Source of the DNA: Nephrocerus scutellatus
Lineage: Eukaryota; Arthropoda; Insecta; Diptera; Pipunculidae
DNA: 64,000 nt
Direction of reading: 5' to 3'
Assembly (NCBI GenBank): GCA_947095585.1
Contig: OX352761.1
Coordinates: 29,913,777 to 29,977,776 of the forward strand
Notes under the pieces: model-generated
The model's database searches: none
The model's input: only the letters and a program-made list of their open reading frames with translations
What the model was told of the DNA's origin: nothing
In this document: one piece after another, positions 1 to 10,690 of the stretch
How positions within the stretch are numbered: the first letter of the stretch is position 1
Layout: the number at the start of each line of letters is the position of its first letter
Made by a program: the position numbers and the translations under genes

Positions 1-308
1 GAAAAAACGTCAACCAAATGATTTATTCTCTTCAATTAAATTTGAAATTACAAAGAATTTCAAGGTGTGTGTAAAACATTTCGATTTCGATTGCAATATC
101 ATAGCAAACCAATCGCAAAAAAGCATTAGTTTGTTTTGATTATTTTCTTGAACATCACTATTTCGTTCATTGCAATTGTCTTATGATACACGACATTTTT
201 GTAAGTGAAACTACTTTATCGGCGGTGAGGATGAGTACGGTATCAAACATAATTTTGTGTTGCGGTTTTGAGTCGCATTATTGTTTTACATTTTTAAATG
301 TTGGGAAC
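1..308. other. AT-rich stretch, nothing recognised
   Basis: No coding segment, repeat family or RNA gene is recognisable. The short open frame here has no domain resemblance and continues into the neighbouring mariner terminal repeat. Confidence 0.5.
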
Positions 309-310
309 TA

Positions 311-985
311 CCAGTGTAGTCCCAGAAGTACCCAACCTAACAAAGAAAACACAAATTTTGGGAAAAATATCTTTATTTCTCTACATAGTTTCCTTTTAGT
401 TCGATACACTTGTTCAGTGATGTGATGATGTGACAGTGATATCCAATAACTTCGATACCCTATTTACAGTAAATAATCCGAGGAGGCTACATCTAGCGTA
501 TAGGGTGCATTAGGAAGCAGTTCGAACTTTTACTCTTTGATTTTGGCCATCACGATGACGGATGTGTCAACTGATGCATTGTCGATTCTCCCCTTTCAGC
601 CCATTGCTTTTACTGTTCCTTCGACTCGGGTGTGAAGTGATGTGTTTCACCCACGGTTATGAATCGACGTAATATCGACGGTTATGAAGTCAAAATGTGA
701 TGTACAGCACTTTTTGGAATGACTGCCATATCTGCCAATACCATCATCCAAGGCCTTTCACATGAAAGTATATACATTACGATGACAAATTTTTTCCATA
801 TTTAAAACTTCATTGACAGCGTTTGCTGCGTTTGAAGGCTGCCGTACAAATTCTTCAAAACGTAGCTTCGTTAAACGTCAAATTTAAGCTTTGTGAGGTT
901 GGTAATTTCTACCACAGTTATTCTTTTTAAACCACAACCGCTATCTATATCTACGCCAGGTCGGGTACTTCTGGGACTACCCTCG
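311..985 (-). mobile_element. mariner-type DNA transposon, internally deleted
   Basis: Seen directly: imperfect terminal inverted repeats of about 27 bp at 311-337 and 958-985, each flanked by TA (309-310 and 986-987), the mariner target. The minus strand between 355 and 680 translates, with frame breaks, to recognisable mariner transposase pieces. These are a block ending DNAS (second catalytic Asp) at about 560-590, then MAKIKE, a stop, KFELLPNAPYTLDVASSDY (third catalytic Asp) at about 472-545, and the C-terminal KCIELKGNYVEK near 370-420. Full mariners are about 1.3 kb with a transposase near 345 residues. This copy is 675 bp and lacks the N-terminal half, so it cannot encode an active enzyme. 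Internal stops and the substitution SP to TL in the third motif show age. Confidence 0.85.
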
Positions 986-987
986 TA

Positions 988-1830
988 AATCATTTCTCAA
1001 CCGATTTGTATGAAATTCGGTATGGTCTTATGAGGGTCCTCTGGTGGTCTTTTGAGGTCTTTTGATGGTCTTTTGAGGATCTTTTGGGGTTTCTTTTTGG
1101 GGTTTTGGGGGTCTTTTGAGGGTTTTTAGACGAGTTTTAAGCGTTTTTGAGGGTCTTTAGAGGAGTTTTTATATGTTCTCTTGAGGTTTTTTGGAGGTCT
1201 TTTGGGGGTCTTTTGGAGGTATTTTCGGGCCTTTAGAGAGTCTGTTGATGACACTTTGGGGGTCTTTTGAGGGTCTGTTTGGAGTCTTTTGGTGGTATTC
1301 TGAGGCTCTTTTGGGGGTGTTTTGGGAAGTATTTTGAGTATCTTTTGAAAGTCGTTTTGGGGTCTTATCTTTTAATAATAATATTATTTGGCGCAACAGG
1401 CCGTTGCGGTCCAAGGCCTAGCTTCTCGCGACCATTTGTATTGTGGATGTATATTTATGGACACAAATGGAAAGAACCTACAATTTAAGGGCGGATCCGA
1501 ACGGCGAATTGAAAAGCTTTCCGTGACAAGTTATTACTCTCGGAACGTTTGCCAAAAATACTTTTGCTGTTACTGGGATTCGAACCACGAACCTGCTCAG
1601 TAGCCATACGCTTTTCCACTGAGCCACGGCGCCCACAAGGCTCTTTTGGGGAGTCTTTAATGACTTGTGTGTGGGTTCTTAATGATTCTTTTGAGGATCT
1701 TTTGGTGGCCTTTTGGGGGTCTATTTGCGGTCTTTTCAGAGTGTTTTAATGATCTTTCGTAGGCCTTTTTATGATTCTTTTGGGGGGTCTTTTGACGGTC
1801 TTTTGAGGTATTTTTGCCAACAAGATCAAA
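988..1830 (-). repeat. degenerate G/T-rich satellite, units near 11-12 bp
   Basis: Repeated words of the form GGTCTTTTGAGG or TCTTTTGGGGG run through 1015-1373 and resume at 1636-1815 after the SINE-1 copy, so one array was split by that insertion. A reverse-complement counterpart with AAGACC words lies at 33000-33050 inside a Helitron 5' fragment. The flank at 1816-1860 also resembles 32940-32990. This suggests the satellite belongs to a Helitron family rather than being independent. Open frames crossing it are compositional artefacts. Confidence 0.75.
1374..1635 (-). mobile_element. SINE-1 copy A (tRNA-derived), minus strand
   Basis: On the minus strand it starts TGGGCGCCGTGGCTCAGTGG, which contains a Pol III A box, and has a B box GGTTCGAATCC. 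It ends at GCGCC followed by an AATAATATT-type tail at 1374-1389. It lacks part of the internal segment seen in longer copies. It sits within the G/T-rich satellite and is therefore younger than it. No convincing target-site duplication was found in this repetitive target. Confidence 0.85.
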
Positions 1831-1841
1831 TAAGTTTTACT

Positions 1842-2030
1842 TTAACCGCGCGTAATTGGTTTTTTATTTATTTTGTTGTCTGGCGCATAAACAAACAAAG
1901 CTAACGGTTTTCCGACACTGAAATAGGCGGCATACATCAATTGACCATGCGAGAAGTATAGATTTTCTAGGTTCATGCCGCAAACCGTTGAACAATTCGC
2001 TGTTAATAGAAAGATCTGATACGTGATTAG
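1842..2030 (-). mobile_element. Helitron RepHel remnant, helicase C-terminus
   Basis: The minus-strand frame encodes VCGMNLENLYFSHGQL, then a short divergent stretch, then VGKPLALFVYAPDNKINK. This corresponds to the extreme C-terminus of Helitron PIF1-type helicases, whose usual pattern is a conserved FSHGQLYVACSRVGKP block followed by LFVYAPDN. The upstream part of the same open frame (2030-2225) shows no helicase similarity. Only the last 55-60 residues of a protein normally well over 1,000 residues survive. The array of TCTTTTG repeats lies directly downstream in the element's orientation. Confidence 0.75.
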
Positions 2031-2164
2031 ACATTCAATATTTGAATATACAAAAGTGAAAGTTTTTAAAAAGCTACCAGCGCTTATGTCCTTTAAAAAG
2101 CCAGTAAACATGGATCGAAAAAAGGCCAGATTGACTGAGGATATATTTATGAGTTTATGAACCC

Positions 2165-2790
2165 TACAATTTTTTTTATAAAGTACACACGCTGAAGGGA
2201 TTTGCGCCTTTATAATGCTTAGCACAGCGTGGGTGTTAGGAAATTAGGGAGAGGAAAATATGAGATGTCTATGCACGTATGTCTTAAATGCAGATTGCAT
2301 ACAAATGCGGAAACACAGAATCAGGCAATTCATTCCACATAAATATTGTGCGGCTAAAGAAGAAACCCCTGAATTGGTTAGTACGTCCGAAGATAGGCTT
2401 TATGGTAGACCTGTGGGCTCGATTTGAGGCGCAGGTATTACGGATGGGTTCGAGAATAGGCGGCATGCATCTGGACATTTTATTTCAACACCGCTTGTGG
2501 ATAAAGCGATTAAACAGTGACAAGCAGGAAACATTCCTACGTTGTTCAAGCAATTCGATTGTTTTCGCGATATTATTCACCAATAAGTTTTAACGCGCGG
2601 TTCTGAATCTGTCTAGTAGATTCAATGTGGTGTTGGGGGCACCTGCCCAGACAATTTAGTTGTATTCAAGTTTTGGGCGAATATACGCCTTATAAATAGT
2701 AGCCAGATACGAAGGAGTGAAGTACATCTTGCACCGTTTTAGTATATATGATCATAACGATAGCTTTGCTTTTATCATTAGGCAAAAGTT
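2165..2790 (-). mobile_element. LINE-J 3' fragment (reverse transcriptase C-terminus)
   Basis: The minus strand encodes a C-terminal block with KPIFGRTNQFRGFFFSRTIFMWNELPDSVFP at 2290-2400. It parallels the copy at 52.2-53.3 kb, which reads KPIFGRTGKFRDSFFSRTTRIWNSLPSSVLP. DNA similarity between the two continues through 2590-2750 (thumb region) and into the 3' untranslated part at 2165-2240, with a shared GGCACAGCGTGGG-like word. Frameshifts and stops are frequent, so this is an old 5'-truncated copy. Confidence 0.75.
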
Positions 2791-3270
2791 TTGCACGGAA
2801 GTGCTATACTGAAAACATGAAATTAATCAAAATACAATACAAATAATTTTCTTGTGTGTTGTGTGCTTGACCCAGGATTGCAGGTTAATAAAATCAGTAC
2901 CTTACTAGCCTTAGGTCCACAGAGGAAGAACTTTTAAAGACGGTTGAGTGTCTGAATAAATGGAGTTTCTACCAAACCAGACTTGTGGTTCAATAATTCA
3001 ACCACCAGATTTAAGCGGATACCTGGAATCAAAGGTGGGTACTAAAGGACTACAGATTCAAACCTACGTTGTAGGTTGTAGGGTGCAACGAGTTAAGGCG
3101 AAAAATAAGCAAGCAATTTCACCATAAGGAAGTAAAAAATGAATGGAAAAAAATGTACCTGCTATAGGGTGAACAACTTTTCCTCTCCACTTTTCTAAGA
3201 TTTTGTAAAATTGTTTAAAACATTCTTGTTTGGATTTTATTATGAGAATTTTGCTAATTCATAATCATTA
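2791..3270. other. unassigned AT-rich stretch
   Basis: No recognisable gene or repeat family. It ends in a TTA-rich simple repeat (about 3271-3301) that abuts SINE-1 copy B. Confidence 0.5.
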
Positions 3271-3301
3271 ATTTATTATTATTATTTTTATTATTATTAT
3301 T

Positions 3302-3545
3302 GTAGGCTCAGTGGATAAGAGCATGGCATCTGAGCAGGAGGTTCTTGGTTCGAATCGCAGTAACACTAAAAGTATTTTTCACGGGTGTCGCACTTGTCAC
3401 GGAAAGCTTCTCAATTAACCGTTCGGATCCGGCATTAAATTGTAGTTCGTCCCCTCCATTTATGTGCAAAAATATACATGCTCAGCACAAATAGTTGCGA
3501 GAAACTAGGCCTTGGACCGCAATGGTCTGTCGCGCCGAATACTAT
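3302..3545 (+). mobile_element. SINE-1 copy B
   Basis: A box TAGGCTCAGTGG at 3303-3314 and B box GGTTCGAATCG near 3347. The internal region shows the CGGATCCGGCATTAAATTGTAG block and the 3' end CTGTCGCGCCGAATA. The first few bases of the consensus are missing, and the element is preceded by a TTA simple repeat. A Rep-A copy starts about 26 bp downstream. Confidence 0.85.
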
Positions 3546-3570
3546 TTTTTTTTTATTATAATTTTTATTA

Positions 3571-4482
3571 TTTTTAAATTCTTTATATTAACTTCACTTG
3601 CCCGTGGGTCGTCGGTCGGTCGTCGGTCGGTCGTCTGTCGGTCGTCGGTCGGTCGTCGGTCGGTCGTCGGTCGGTCGTCTGTCGTGGATTTTTGCGATCA
3701 ATTTTTAACCCACTTCCCATGGCCCGGAGACAACACTTTCTATTAAATTTTGAGGCCCCTCGGGCTGCGGGGTCGGGGGGCTCCCAAACAAAAATTTTAA
3801 AAAATTTACCCGATTTTCTTCAAATTTTACACACATGTGTATACCCAATAAACAATACTTTTTCGAAAATTTGGTAGTGATCGGGTCCCGGGTTCGGCCG
3901 CAAGGCCCTTATACATTTTTTAAATATGTATCTGTACTGGCATCAGATATTCGTCGCCCTTTATGGACTTTGTGCGGTGTGTGCTGCGCAGTCGGCTGCG
4001 CTGCATGGTTTTGGTGGTGGTGGAGAGAGAGAGAGAGAAATCTTAGCTCACGCACAAATGAACCCAGCAAATGAAACGAGACATAAATGTTTTATGCTTA
4101 ATTCAACTTACATTTTTATTTACTGAATTGTATTTTTATTGATGTCGTTTTTTTTTGTTGTCGATATCAACTTACAGATAGAACAACAAGTTTTCACAAT
4201 ATTCTGTCATTTGGCGTTTTCATAAATTAGTTCAGAGCAGTCAAAGAGTTCTCAAGATAAATGTTCGTGTTTCTTATTTGCTCAGAGTATGAGCGTGCTC
4301 TAAGTGCTCAGAATAAAATGATCTGAGCTTTTTCAATTTTAACATCTGATGTCAAATGTTTGTTTCGATGATTTTCTCCTACAATAAAAAAAAAATGGCC
4401 CAGGATCGAGGGGCTCCCATATCAATTTCTGCGATTAGAGAATTTAGATGAAAAATTTTAATTTTTATGGGTTGTTTTTTTT
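3571..4482 (+). repeat. Rep-A copy a
   Basis: Left module TTTTTAAATTCTTTATATTA at 3571-3590. A short tandem tract of GGTCGTC words follows at 3605-3685 in the place where other copies carry (GGCT)n. Then come the GATCAATTTTTAACCCACTT block, units with ACACATGTGTAT, and an internal GC-rich module at about 3940-4030 (TGCTGCGCAGTCGGCTGCG). The right module TTAGAGAATTTAGATGAAAA and TTTTTATGGGTTG follow at 4434-4475. Partial inverted similarity AAATTCT/AGAATTT exists between the ends. Class unknown. Confidence 0.75.
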
Positions 4483-4488
4483 ATGGTC

Positions 4489-5470
4489 GATTTTCTCAAT
4501 TAAAATAATAATATGACCATATATAATATCTGAAACAACAATGTATAACATTTTTAATACAACACAAATTATGTGTTATGTTCTGAATTGATGAAGGGTA
4601 CATTTGTGCACAACAACAATACAATTCTGAATGCAATGTAGTAAGTAAACGTTAAAAAACACTTCACAGGTCAATCCCGTACAACAACAAGAAAAGAAAA
4701 GTTCACAAAAAAGAAAAAAATATGTGCTCCACGTTTAAGACTTTGAATATCTTTTTTGGGTTTTTGAAACAAGGATTATTTTAGGCCATTTACACAAAAC
4801 GAGCAAACGAAATCAGATTGCACAACAATCAGATTAGGAACATAAGCGGTATGCGGGGTACAAATAAAACCAGCACCAGTGGTCAGTCAGTTTCTTTCAA
4901 AGTGTCACTTGATTTTGAATTGGAATTGGAATAATTGAACACACTCATAACTGAAACTGGAAGACTTTACGGACAGATGCAAATGTGGTCTTTGGTTTGT
5001 TTATTTAACTTTGAATTTGTTTTTACCTGTCAGCAACTTACAACAATTAACCAAACGGAACAAGAGCAAAAATCTGAAAGAACTGTATGTAGGCCAGCTA
5101 TTTTGGTAAAAATTGTGACAGCGACAGACAGTGCAGTATGAGTTGTAGCAAAATTAAAAACATGCAAAAAAAATCCGCATGTATTAGAACTATATCTCCC
5201 ATTAACGACAAAGACAATACATGTAAGGATTAAAACATTAGCCATATAAAGCGCACATTCACAAAAATCTAAAAAGGTTCCTTTGTAATTCAAGTCCTAT
5301 ATTCAGGTCATCCAGCTTTGTTTTTCATAAAAAACATTGCCCAAGGATTTGTATAGCGTAATATGATCGTTTTCCGGATGGCTTGTGGTTTTGAAGGACT
5401 CTTTAGGTTTGTTTCAATGAAACTTTCCCTTTGACTTTGCCAAAATCAATAAATTTCATTACAACAGGTT
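4489..5470 (+). other. unique sequence with a possible small transcription unit
   Basis: No repeat family recognised. Within it, a TATA-like TACAAATAAAA at 4859-4869 sits 30 bases before the A of TCAGTT (4887-4892), the arthropod initiator. A 54-codon ATG frame follows at 4977-5141 (N-terminus MQMWSLVCLFNFEFVF, hydrophobic), and AATAAA occurs at 5448. No homology is recognised, and an opposing frame exists on the minus strand. Treat as a weak candidate only. Confidence 0.2.
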
Positions 5471-5786
5471 CAGTTTCGAAATAAGTAACATTTTTCTGAT
5501 TTGATTGATTAATTCCATTTAAAATGACATACAGAAGAGACTGCTTGAAATGATTGATGGTGTATATAAGCCTTAAGTTCCTGATACTGAAATTTGTTAC
5601 ACAGAATTACAACATTTATTTATTTATATGCTAAAAACTTTTATAGAGTGATTCATAAGTCTATTGATGTTAATAAGCACACTTTTAGTCAGTGAGAACG
5701 CTTTCTGTGGGTTAAGAAATTGAGGGCTTAGAGCAATGCGGGAGAATCATTTGACACCTCCCCTATCTACTCTGCCTTATCTTAAC

Positions 5787-6458
5787 TAGGGTTTGCAGTC
5801 CCGGGATCCTGAATCCCGTGGCCCAACCAATCCCAGAATTGATGTTATGTCTGCTCCATGTCTCCTCAATATCTGTATTATATCTGCCCCATGTCTAAAG
5901 GAAAGAGTAAATTAGAAAGAAAAATTTAACTCGTTGCACTCTTATAATAAAATACACACAAATATTTTGGAATATGTATGGAATTACTAATGCTAATAAG
6001 TTCAAATAAAATATTGGTCGATTGTTGTGTGGTGGAAGTGGAAGTATTTTACAAATCCGTTCGTTATATAAAATATTCTGTAATGATTTTGAGGTAAGTT
6101 ATCGAAGTACTTGTTTTTAAATTTTACTTTTTATTTAAATTTTCATTAAATTTGCAAATTAAAATTTATTGAGTGGAAAACTAACGACGAAGAACGTACG
6201 GCGGTACGGCGACATTACCTGGAAGAATAAAGTAAAGCGCAAAGTGTAAAATATTTGGATCTGTATTAAAAACAATGAATTGGTCTTTAAAAGCTCTTTA
6301 TACGCATTGGTGCAAATTTAAAGACCAAAGCTTCACAAAAGTAAAATAACTAATTATTTTATGGCACAGAAATATAAAACGTTAACAGCGGGATCCCGAG
6401 ATTAAAAAATATCAATACTAAAAACCCAGGATATAGAAATCGTCCAGGATTGCCACTA
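5787..6458. mobile_element. possible hAT-like non-autonomous element
   Basis: The left end reads TAGGGTTTGCAGTCCCGGGA. The right end, reverse-complemented, reads TAGTGGCAATCCTGGACGAT. Both have CCCGGGATC/GGGATCCCG words just inside (5799-5818 and 6390-6402), as in many hAT termini. The 8-bp flanks do not match, and no transposase is present. It could instead be a chance pairing. Confidence 0.3.
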
Positions 6459-7961
6459 AATTAAAATAACAATTTCGTTTGCTTAACTGCGCGTTTGCTG
6501 CTGTGCAGCTAAAATCTAGTTATGTATTGAAAGTCGGCAGAAGATAGTATAAAGAAATATTGTAAGCATTAAACTTAATTTAAGATGAAAAGCAAAACTT
6601 CTACCATGCTGTGTGCATAATGAAAATTAATTTTATAACATCATAACAATAACTTTCACCAGCTTTTTTGCTAGGTGTGATGGTTCTTCTAGATCACGCA
6701 TAGCAGGTGGTGGATTTATTAATATTCTGGAATTGGTTTGTCTATAATATTTTACCTTTACCACTAAATGGATATTGTATATAGATGCTATCAGACGATA
6801 TGCAACGCTCCTCACGCGAAGAAACACAAAATTACGTGACCAAATACACAGAGCATATTATTTGCATTTTCTGATCGCAAGTAAAAGAAAGTAAAGAATA
6901 CTTAACACTGCGAACCTCATATTTAGCTGTGCATATAGTACGCTTTTTGGATTTTCCGTAGTTTAATTTTTTTTAACCTTATGGATTACCCTGGAGAGAG
7001 ATGAAGTTTGCTGTCAACATCGCATCGTGTCGGAGAGACACGACACTTTGCTTGTTACATCACTATTAATTTATATTGTCCTTGAGAGCTTAGAATGTAT
7101 GATTGTGTATACACGAGCGTGCTTGGTTTTCAAACTCGAAAAGCAAAAAATGTCTCTCTTTTCAGTTTATTTATATTTCCACTTTTTCTGCACCATTTTC
7201 TAGGTGAGAAACAATAACATGACGATGACTATCAAGAATACCTGAATTGCAATTTTGTTCTAAAATTTAATATTAAATTTAAATTTACGTAGCCTAATAT
7301 TTTCTACGGGTCCTAAACTTAAATTTCTACGCTCCAAGAAAAGGCGACACTTAAAATGTGTATCAAAGCAGGAAACTGTAGTGCAAATTTAATATTAGTC
7401 AATATTTTGAAAAAAAATATTTGCAGGAAATTCTGGTAAAGAAACTAAAGCAACAACTATAATGGAAAGCAGTGGGCGTTTTCTTATGCCAAAATCGAAC
7501 GGAATGCTTGGCTTATTTCTTTAAGTCTTTGAGTTAGCCATAATCAGCTTAAGTAACCGCTGGTTATTTTTGTTATTTTCTGCCTTCATTTGCAGCAGCT
7601 GTCAAATTTCTGAACCGAATGTCTAACGTCACTCAGACTTAGCTTATTTGACGAAACCGACCCAAATTAAATGTCACAGCATTGGATTTGCATGTAATAA
7701 GTCGTTCACATCAGCTAAGAAAGCTAAGAAAGCTTTAAAGCAAGACCATAAGATATTGAAAATTAGAAATAGAAATGAGTTACAGAGCTTTGAGAATTCG
7801 AAAATATTTGGCAGATGTAGATGACAGCAGAAGCTGTAGTTTTTGGCCGTCTCCTTATTTTAGAAATTTGTCATTCTACCTCTGCAAGCGGTGTGCCACT
7901 TTTTTGTGCTGTCGGTTAGGAACTTCGGAGCATGACCCTGCTCTTCTTTCAATGTGGTCAC
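6459..7961. other. unassigned sequence
   Basis: I see no recognisable coding segment, RNA gene or element family in this 1.5 kb. Confidence 0.5.
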
Positions 7962-8530
7962 TTTTTAAATTCTCTATATTAACTTCGCGTGCATGTGGCT
8001 GGCTGGCTGATCAGATTTTCTGATCAATTTTTAACCCACTTTGCAAAGCCGGATTTTACTGTATATTTCCAGTGACAATACTTTCATAGAGATCGGGCTG
8101 CGGGATCGGGGGGCTCCCATACAAATGCGGCATGAAAAAATCATATCATACTATAATGACTGTGTTCTGTGTGCGCTGATGAGCGCAAGCAGCGCTGCTT
8201 ATTTTACGATTGGGGTTGTTTTGTCGTTGTGTTGCAGCAGAGAGTATAGAGATATCAAGAGGAAGTAAAACAAATGGTTCCGCAATTGAAATGTGTTGTA
8301 CACTTAGTTGTGTGAGTGCATTCTTAATTTGTGTTTTGTACAATATTACGAGTATATGAAGAACTGGTTATGCACTCACACTGCTTTACAGCTTAGCTCC
8401 ACTCAAAAGAAAGAATTTTAGTGGAACGTCCTTCTGTGTACGTCGCATCAATCGTGCGCTGCGGCTGCTATGTTTTCACCACAAAATTGAATTTCCGATC
8501 AGAGAATTTACAAGAAAAATTGTAATTTTT
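7962..8530 (+). repeat. Rep-A copy b1
   Basis: Left module TTTTTAAATTCTCTATATTA at 7962-7981, then the (GGCT)n tract and GATCAATTTTTAACCCACTT. An internal GC-rich module (GTGTGCGCTGATGAGCGCAA, AGCAGCGCTGCT) lies at about 8160-8200 and is shared with copy d. The right module AGAGAATTTACAAGAAAAAT is at 8500-8520. A second Rep-A starts directly at the right end. Confidence 0.75.
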
Positions 8531-8858
8531 AAATTCGCTTGCCCGTGGCACGTCTGTCTGTCGGTAGGTCGTTCTGTTTGTCGTGGAATCTTGTGACCAA
8601 TTTTAAACCCACTTTCCAAAGTCCGATTTTATTGAAATTTTGCACACATGTTTATTTCCGGAGACAAAACTTTCTATTAAAATTTGGGACTTCTCGGGCT
8701 TCAGGGCCGAGGGGTACCCATATAAAAAATTTAAAATATAACCCGATTTTCTTCACTTTTTGTAAAAAATTTGGGCACCGCAACGTTACGTTTGGTTCAT
8801 CCCACAGCGCCAGTTCAGTTGTGGATCGCATAAAAATTTAAAAAAAAAAAGTTGGGCA

Positions 8859-8889
<31 letters not shown>

Positions 8890-9497
8890 GCCAGCGCAGT
8901 TGTGGATCGCATAAAAATTTAAAAAAAAAGTCAACCCCACTTTCTTTATATTTTATACACGTGTGTATCTCTGATGGGCAACACTTATTGTAAAAAATTT
9001 ACAGACGCCGGGCCCTGGGGTCGTGGGGCCTCATACAAATTTAAATTAAAAATTAGCCCGATTTTGGTAAAATTTTGTACACGCATGTATCCCTGATGGA
9101 CAAAACTTTTTTGACATTTTTTTAGCAAATTCGCCCTGAGGCCCGAGGGGTGGTTTAAACATATTTTTATACCAATGTATAAAATTTTTTGTAAACTTTT
9201 TGGAGCGAATGGGTCCTAAGGCTCGGTGGCGGGACCATAAAATCTTTTTTAAAAATTATCCCGATTTACTTTAAATTTTAAGCATATGTGTATCTCTGAT
9301 AGACCGATCTTTTTGTAAACATTTTCGAGTTTTTGATTTGAATTTTTCCATACAAATTTTTTTACACAAGTGTATCTCCGGTGAGAACAGTTTTTAAAAA
9401 GTGAAGGGGGGAAGGGGGATTCAAACTTTGCACACATATGTTTTTCCTACTAGAGAATTTACATGAAAAATTTTAATTTTTATGGATTGTTTTTTTA
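8531..9497 (+). repeat. Rep-A copy b2, with 80-bp internal duplication
   Basis: Starts TTTTTAAATTCGCTTGCCCG at 8527, followed by GTCTGTCGG words in the tandem-tract position. It carries several about 115-bp units with CGATTTT, ACACATGTGTATCTCC and CTTTTTGTAAA. It ends TAGAGAATTTACATGAAAAA and TATGGATTGTTTTTTT at 9451-9497. Within it, 8770-8849 and 8850-8929 are near-identical 80-bp tandem copies, each with CCACAGCGCCAG. Confidence 0.75.
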
Positions 9498-10410
9498 TTT
9501 AGAGTAGTTTCATCAGGATAACTAAGGACAGATGGGCTAGAATCAGCAGCATTGAAGCAGTTTCTAAATTCATGAGAAAAATTAGGCAAACTGTGAAACC
9601 AGAACGTGCCGAATTTTAAGATTATATTCTTGCAATTTCAAAGCGATTTCTCTTCAAATTTGTTCCACCATCCCGTACTCCCGTATTTTCGGTCGTCCAT
9701 TGAACGACTAACTCTCTCCGGCATGCGGTTTCCAATTACGAATCATATACTATAAGCAAGCTTTGCTAATATTTTGCTATTTGCTTATTTTTTTTAAATA
9801 AAAATTCCTAAAACGATATTCTTAAGATAACCAATACTGACGAAGACCTTGGTACGGTTTCTCAAGAATAACGCTTTACGCTAATTGCAGCATCGTCTTT
9901 TTTATCCCCGACTAGATTATCTATTGATGTTAAAATAAAGGCACTTTTGAATAATAAACCTTCAGTGTGAAATTTTATAAAAATTGTCAAGGTGAATTTA
10001 CTCCACACTAGATTAATGCCGTGGCCTAGACACGGGTGTGTTCTGAACTGATATATGAGAGTCTCACATTCAAAGCAATTACTTTGGTAGTAAATGCTAA
10101 CTACAAAAAACTACACATATACTCCTCTATTCTATTATTATAATAATCATAATCATAATAAAATCATCTGATTCTTGATGATATTGGGGGACGAGGTTCT
10201 AAAAGGTGCATAGCTAATTATGTGGCTTAGTATGCTATTTTATCAAATCCAGCTCAGGTCTAAAGCGAAGCGAAGTTTTGATAAATTCTGAGCGAGATCA
10301 ACTTGTAAGTAGTACAGCGATCCATTCGAATAAAAGTATTTTTTCCTATTTACTTTTTTTAACTTTTATATAACTTGACTAGACCATTGTTTGTCTGTAT
10401 TTGAAGTCCT
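9498..10410. other. unassigned sequence
   Basis: AT-rich. Apart from short simple repeats nothing is recognisable. Confidence 0.5.
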
Positions 10411-10690
10411 TTTAACCACCTTTCATACGACCTAGAGTTAGTTTATTTTTAACCACCTTTCACGCGACCTAGAGAGCTGAAATTTTGTGAGTGTCTAAGT
10501 CCCAAATAGCACTTTTTGTATTCCACGTGTGATGTGTGTCGCATTTCCCATGTAGCGCGTGTTATAGGTGGAATTTATTTTTTCGACTTATTTGAGGTCC
10601 TTTTAAACCACGTTTCACACGACCTAAAGAGCTGAAATTTTGTGAGTGTCTAAGCCCCAAATTTTATATTCCGCGTCTGGCATATGTCGC
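10410..10690. repeat. partial tandem repeat, three diverged units
   Basis: The words CCTTTTAACCACCTTTCA and CGACCTAGAGAGCTGAAATT recur, with TTTTGTGAGTGTCTAAG, at about 10408, 10450 and 10590-10655. The last two units are roughly 155 bp apart. Of unknown family; no coding potential. Confidence 0.6.

Noticed and set aside
3302..3375. Functional tRNA gene (and the equivalent heads at 21906, 52695, 57701 and minus-strand copies)
   Set aside because: A and B boxes exist, but each head continues into the same 200-bp non-tRNA body with an ATT tail and, in copies E, I, J and K, target duplications. They are SINE heads.
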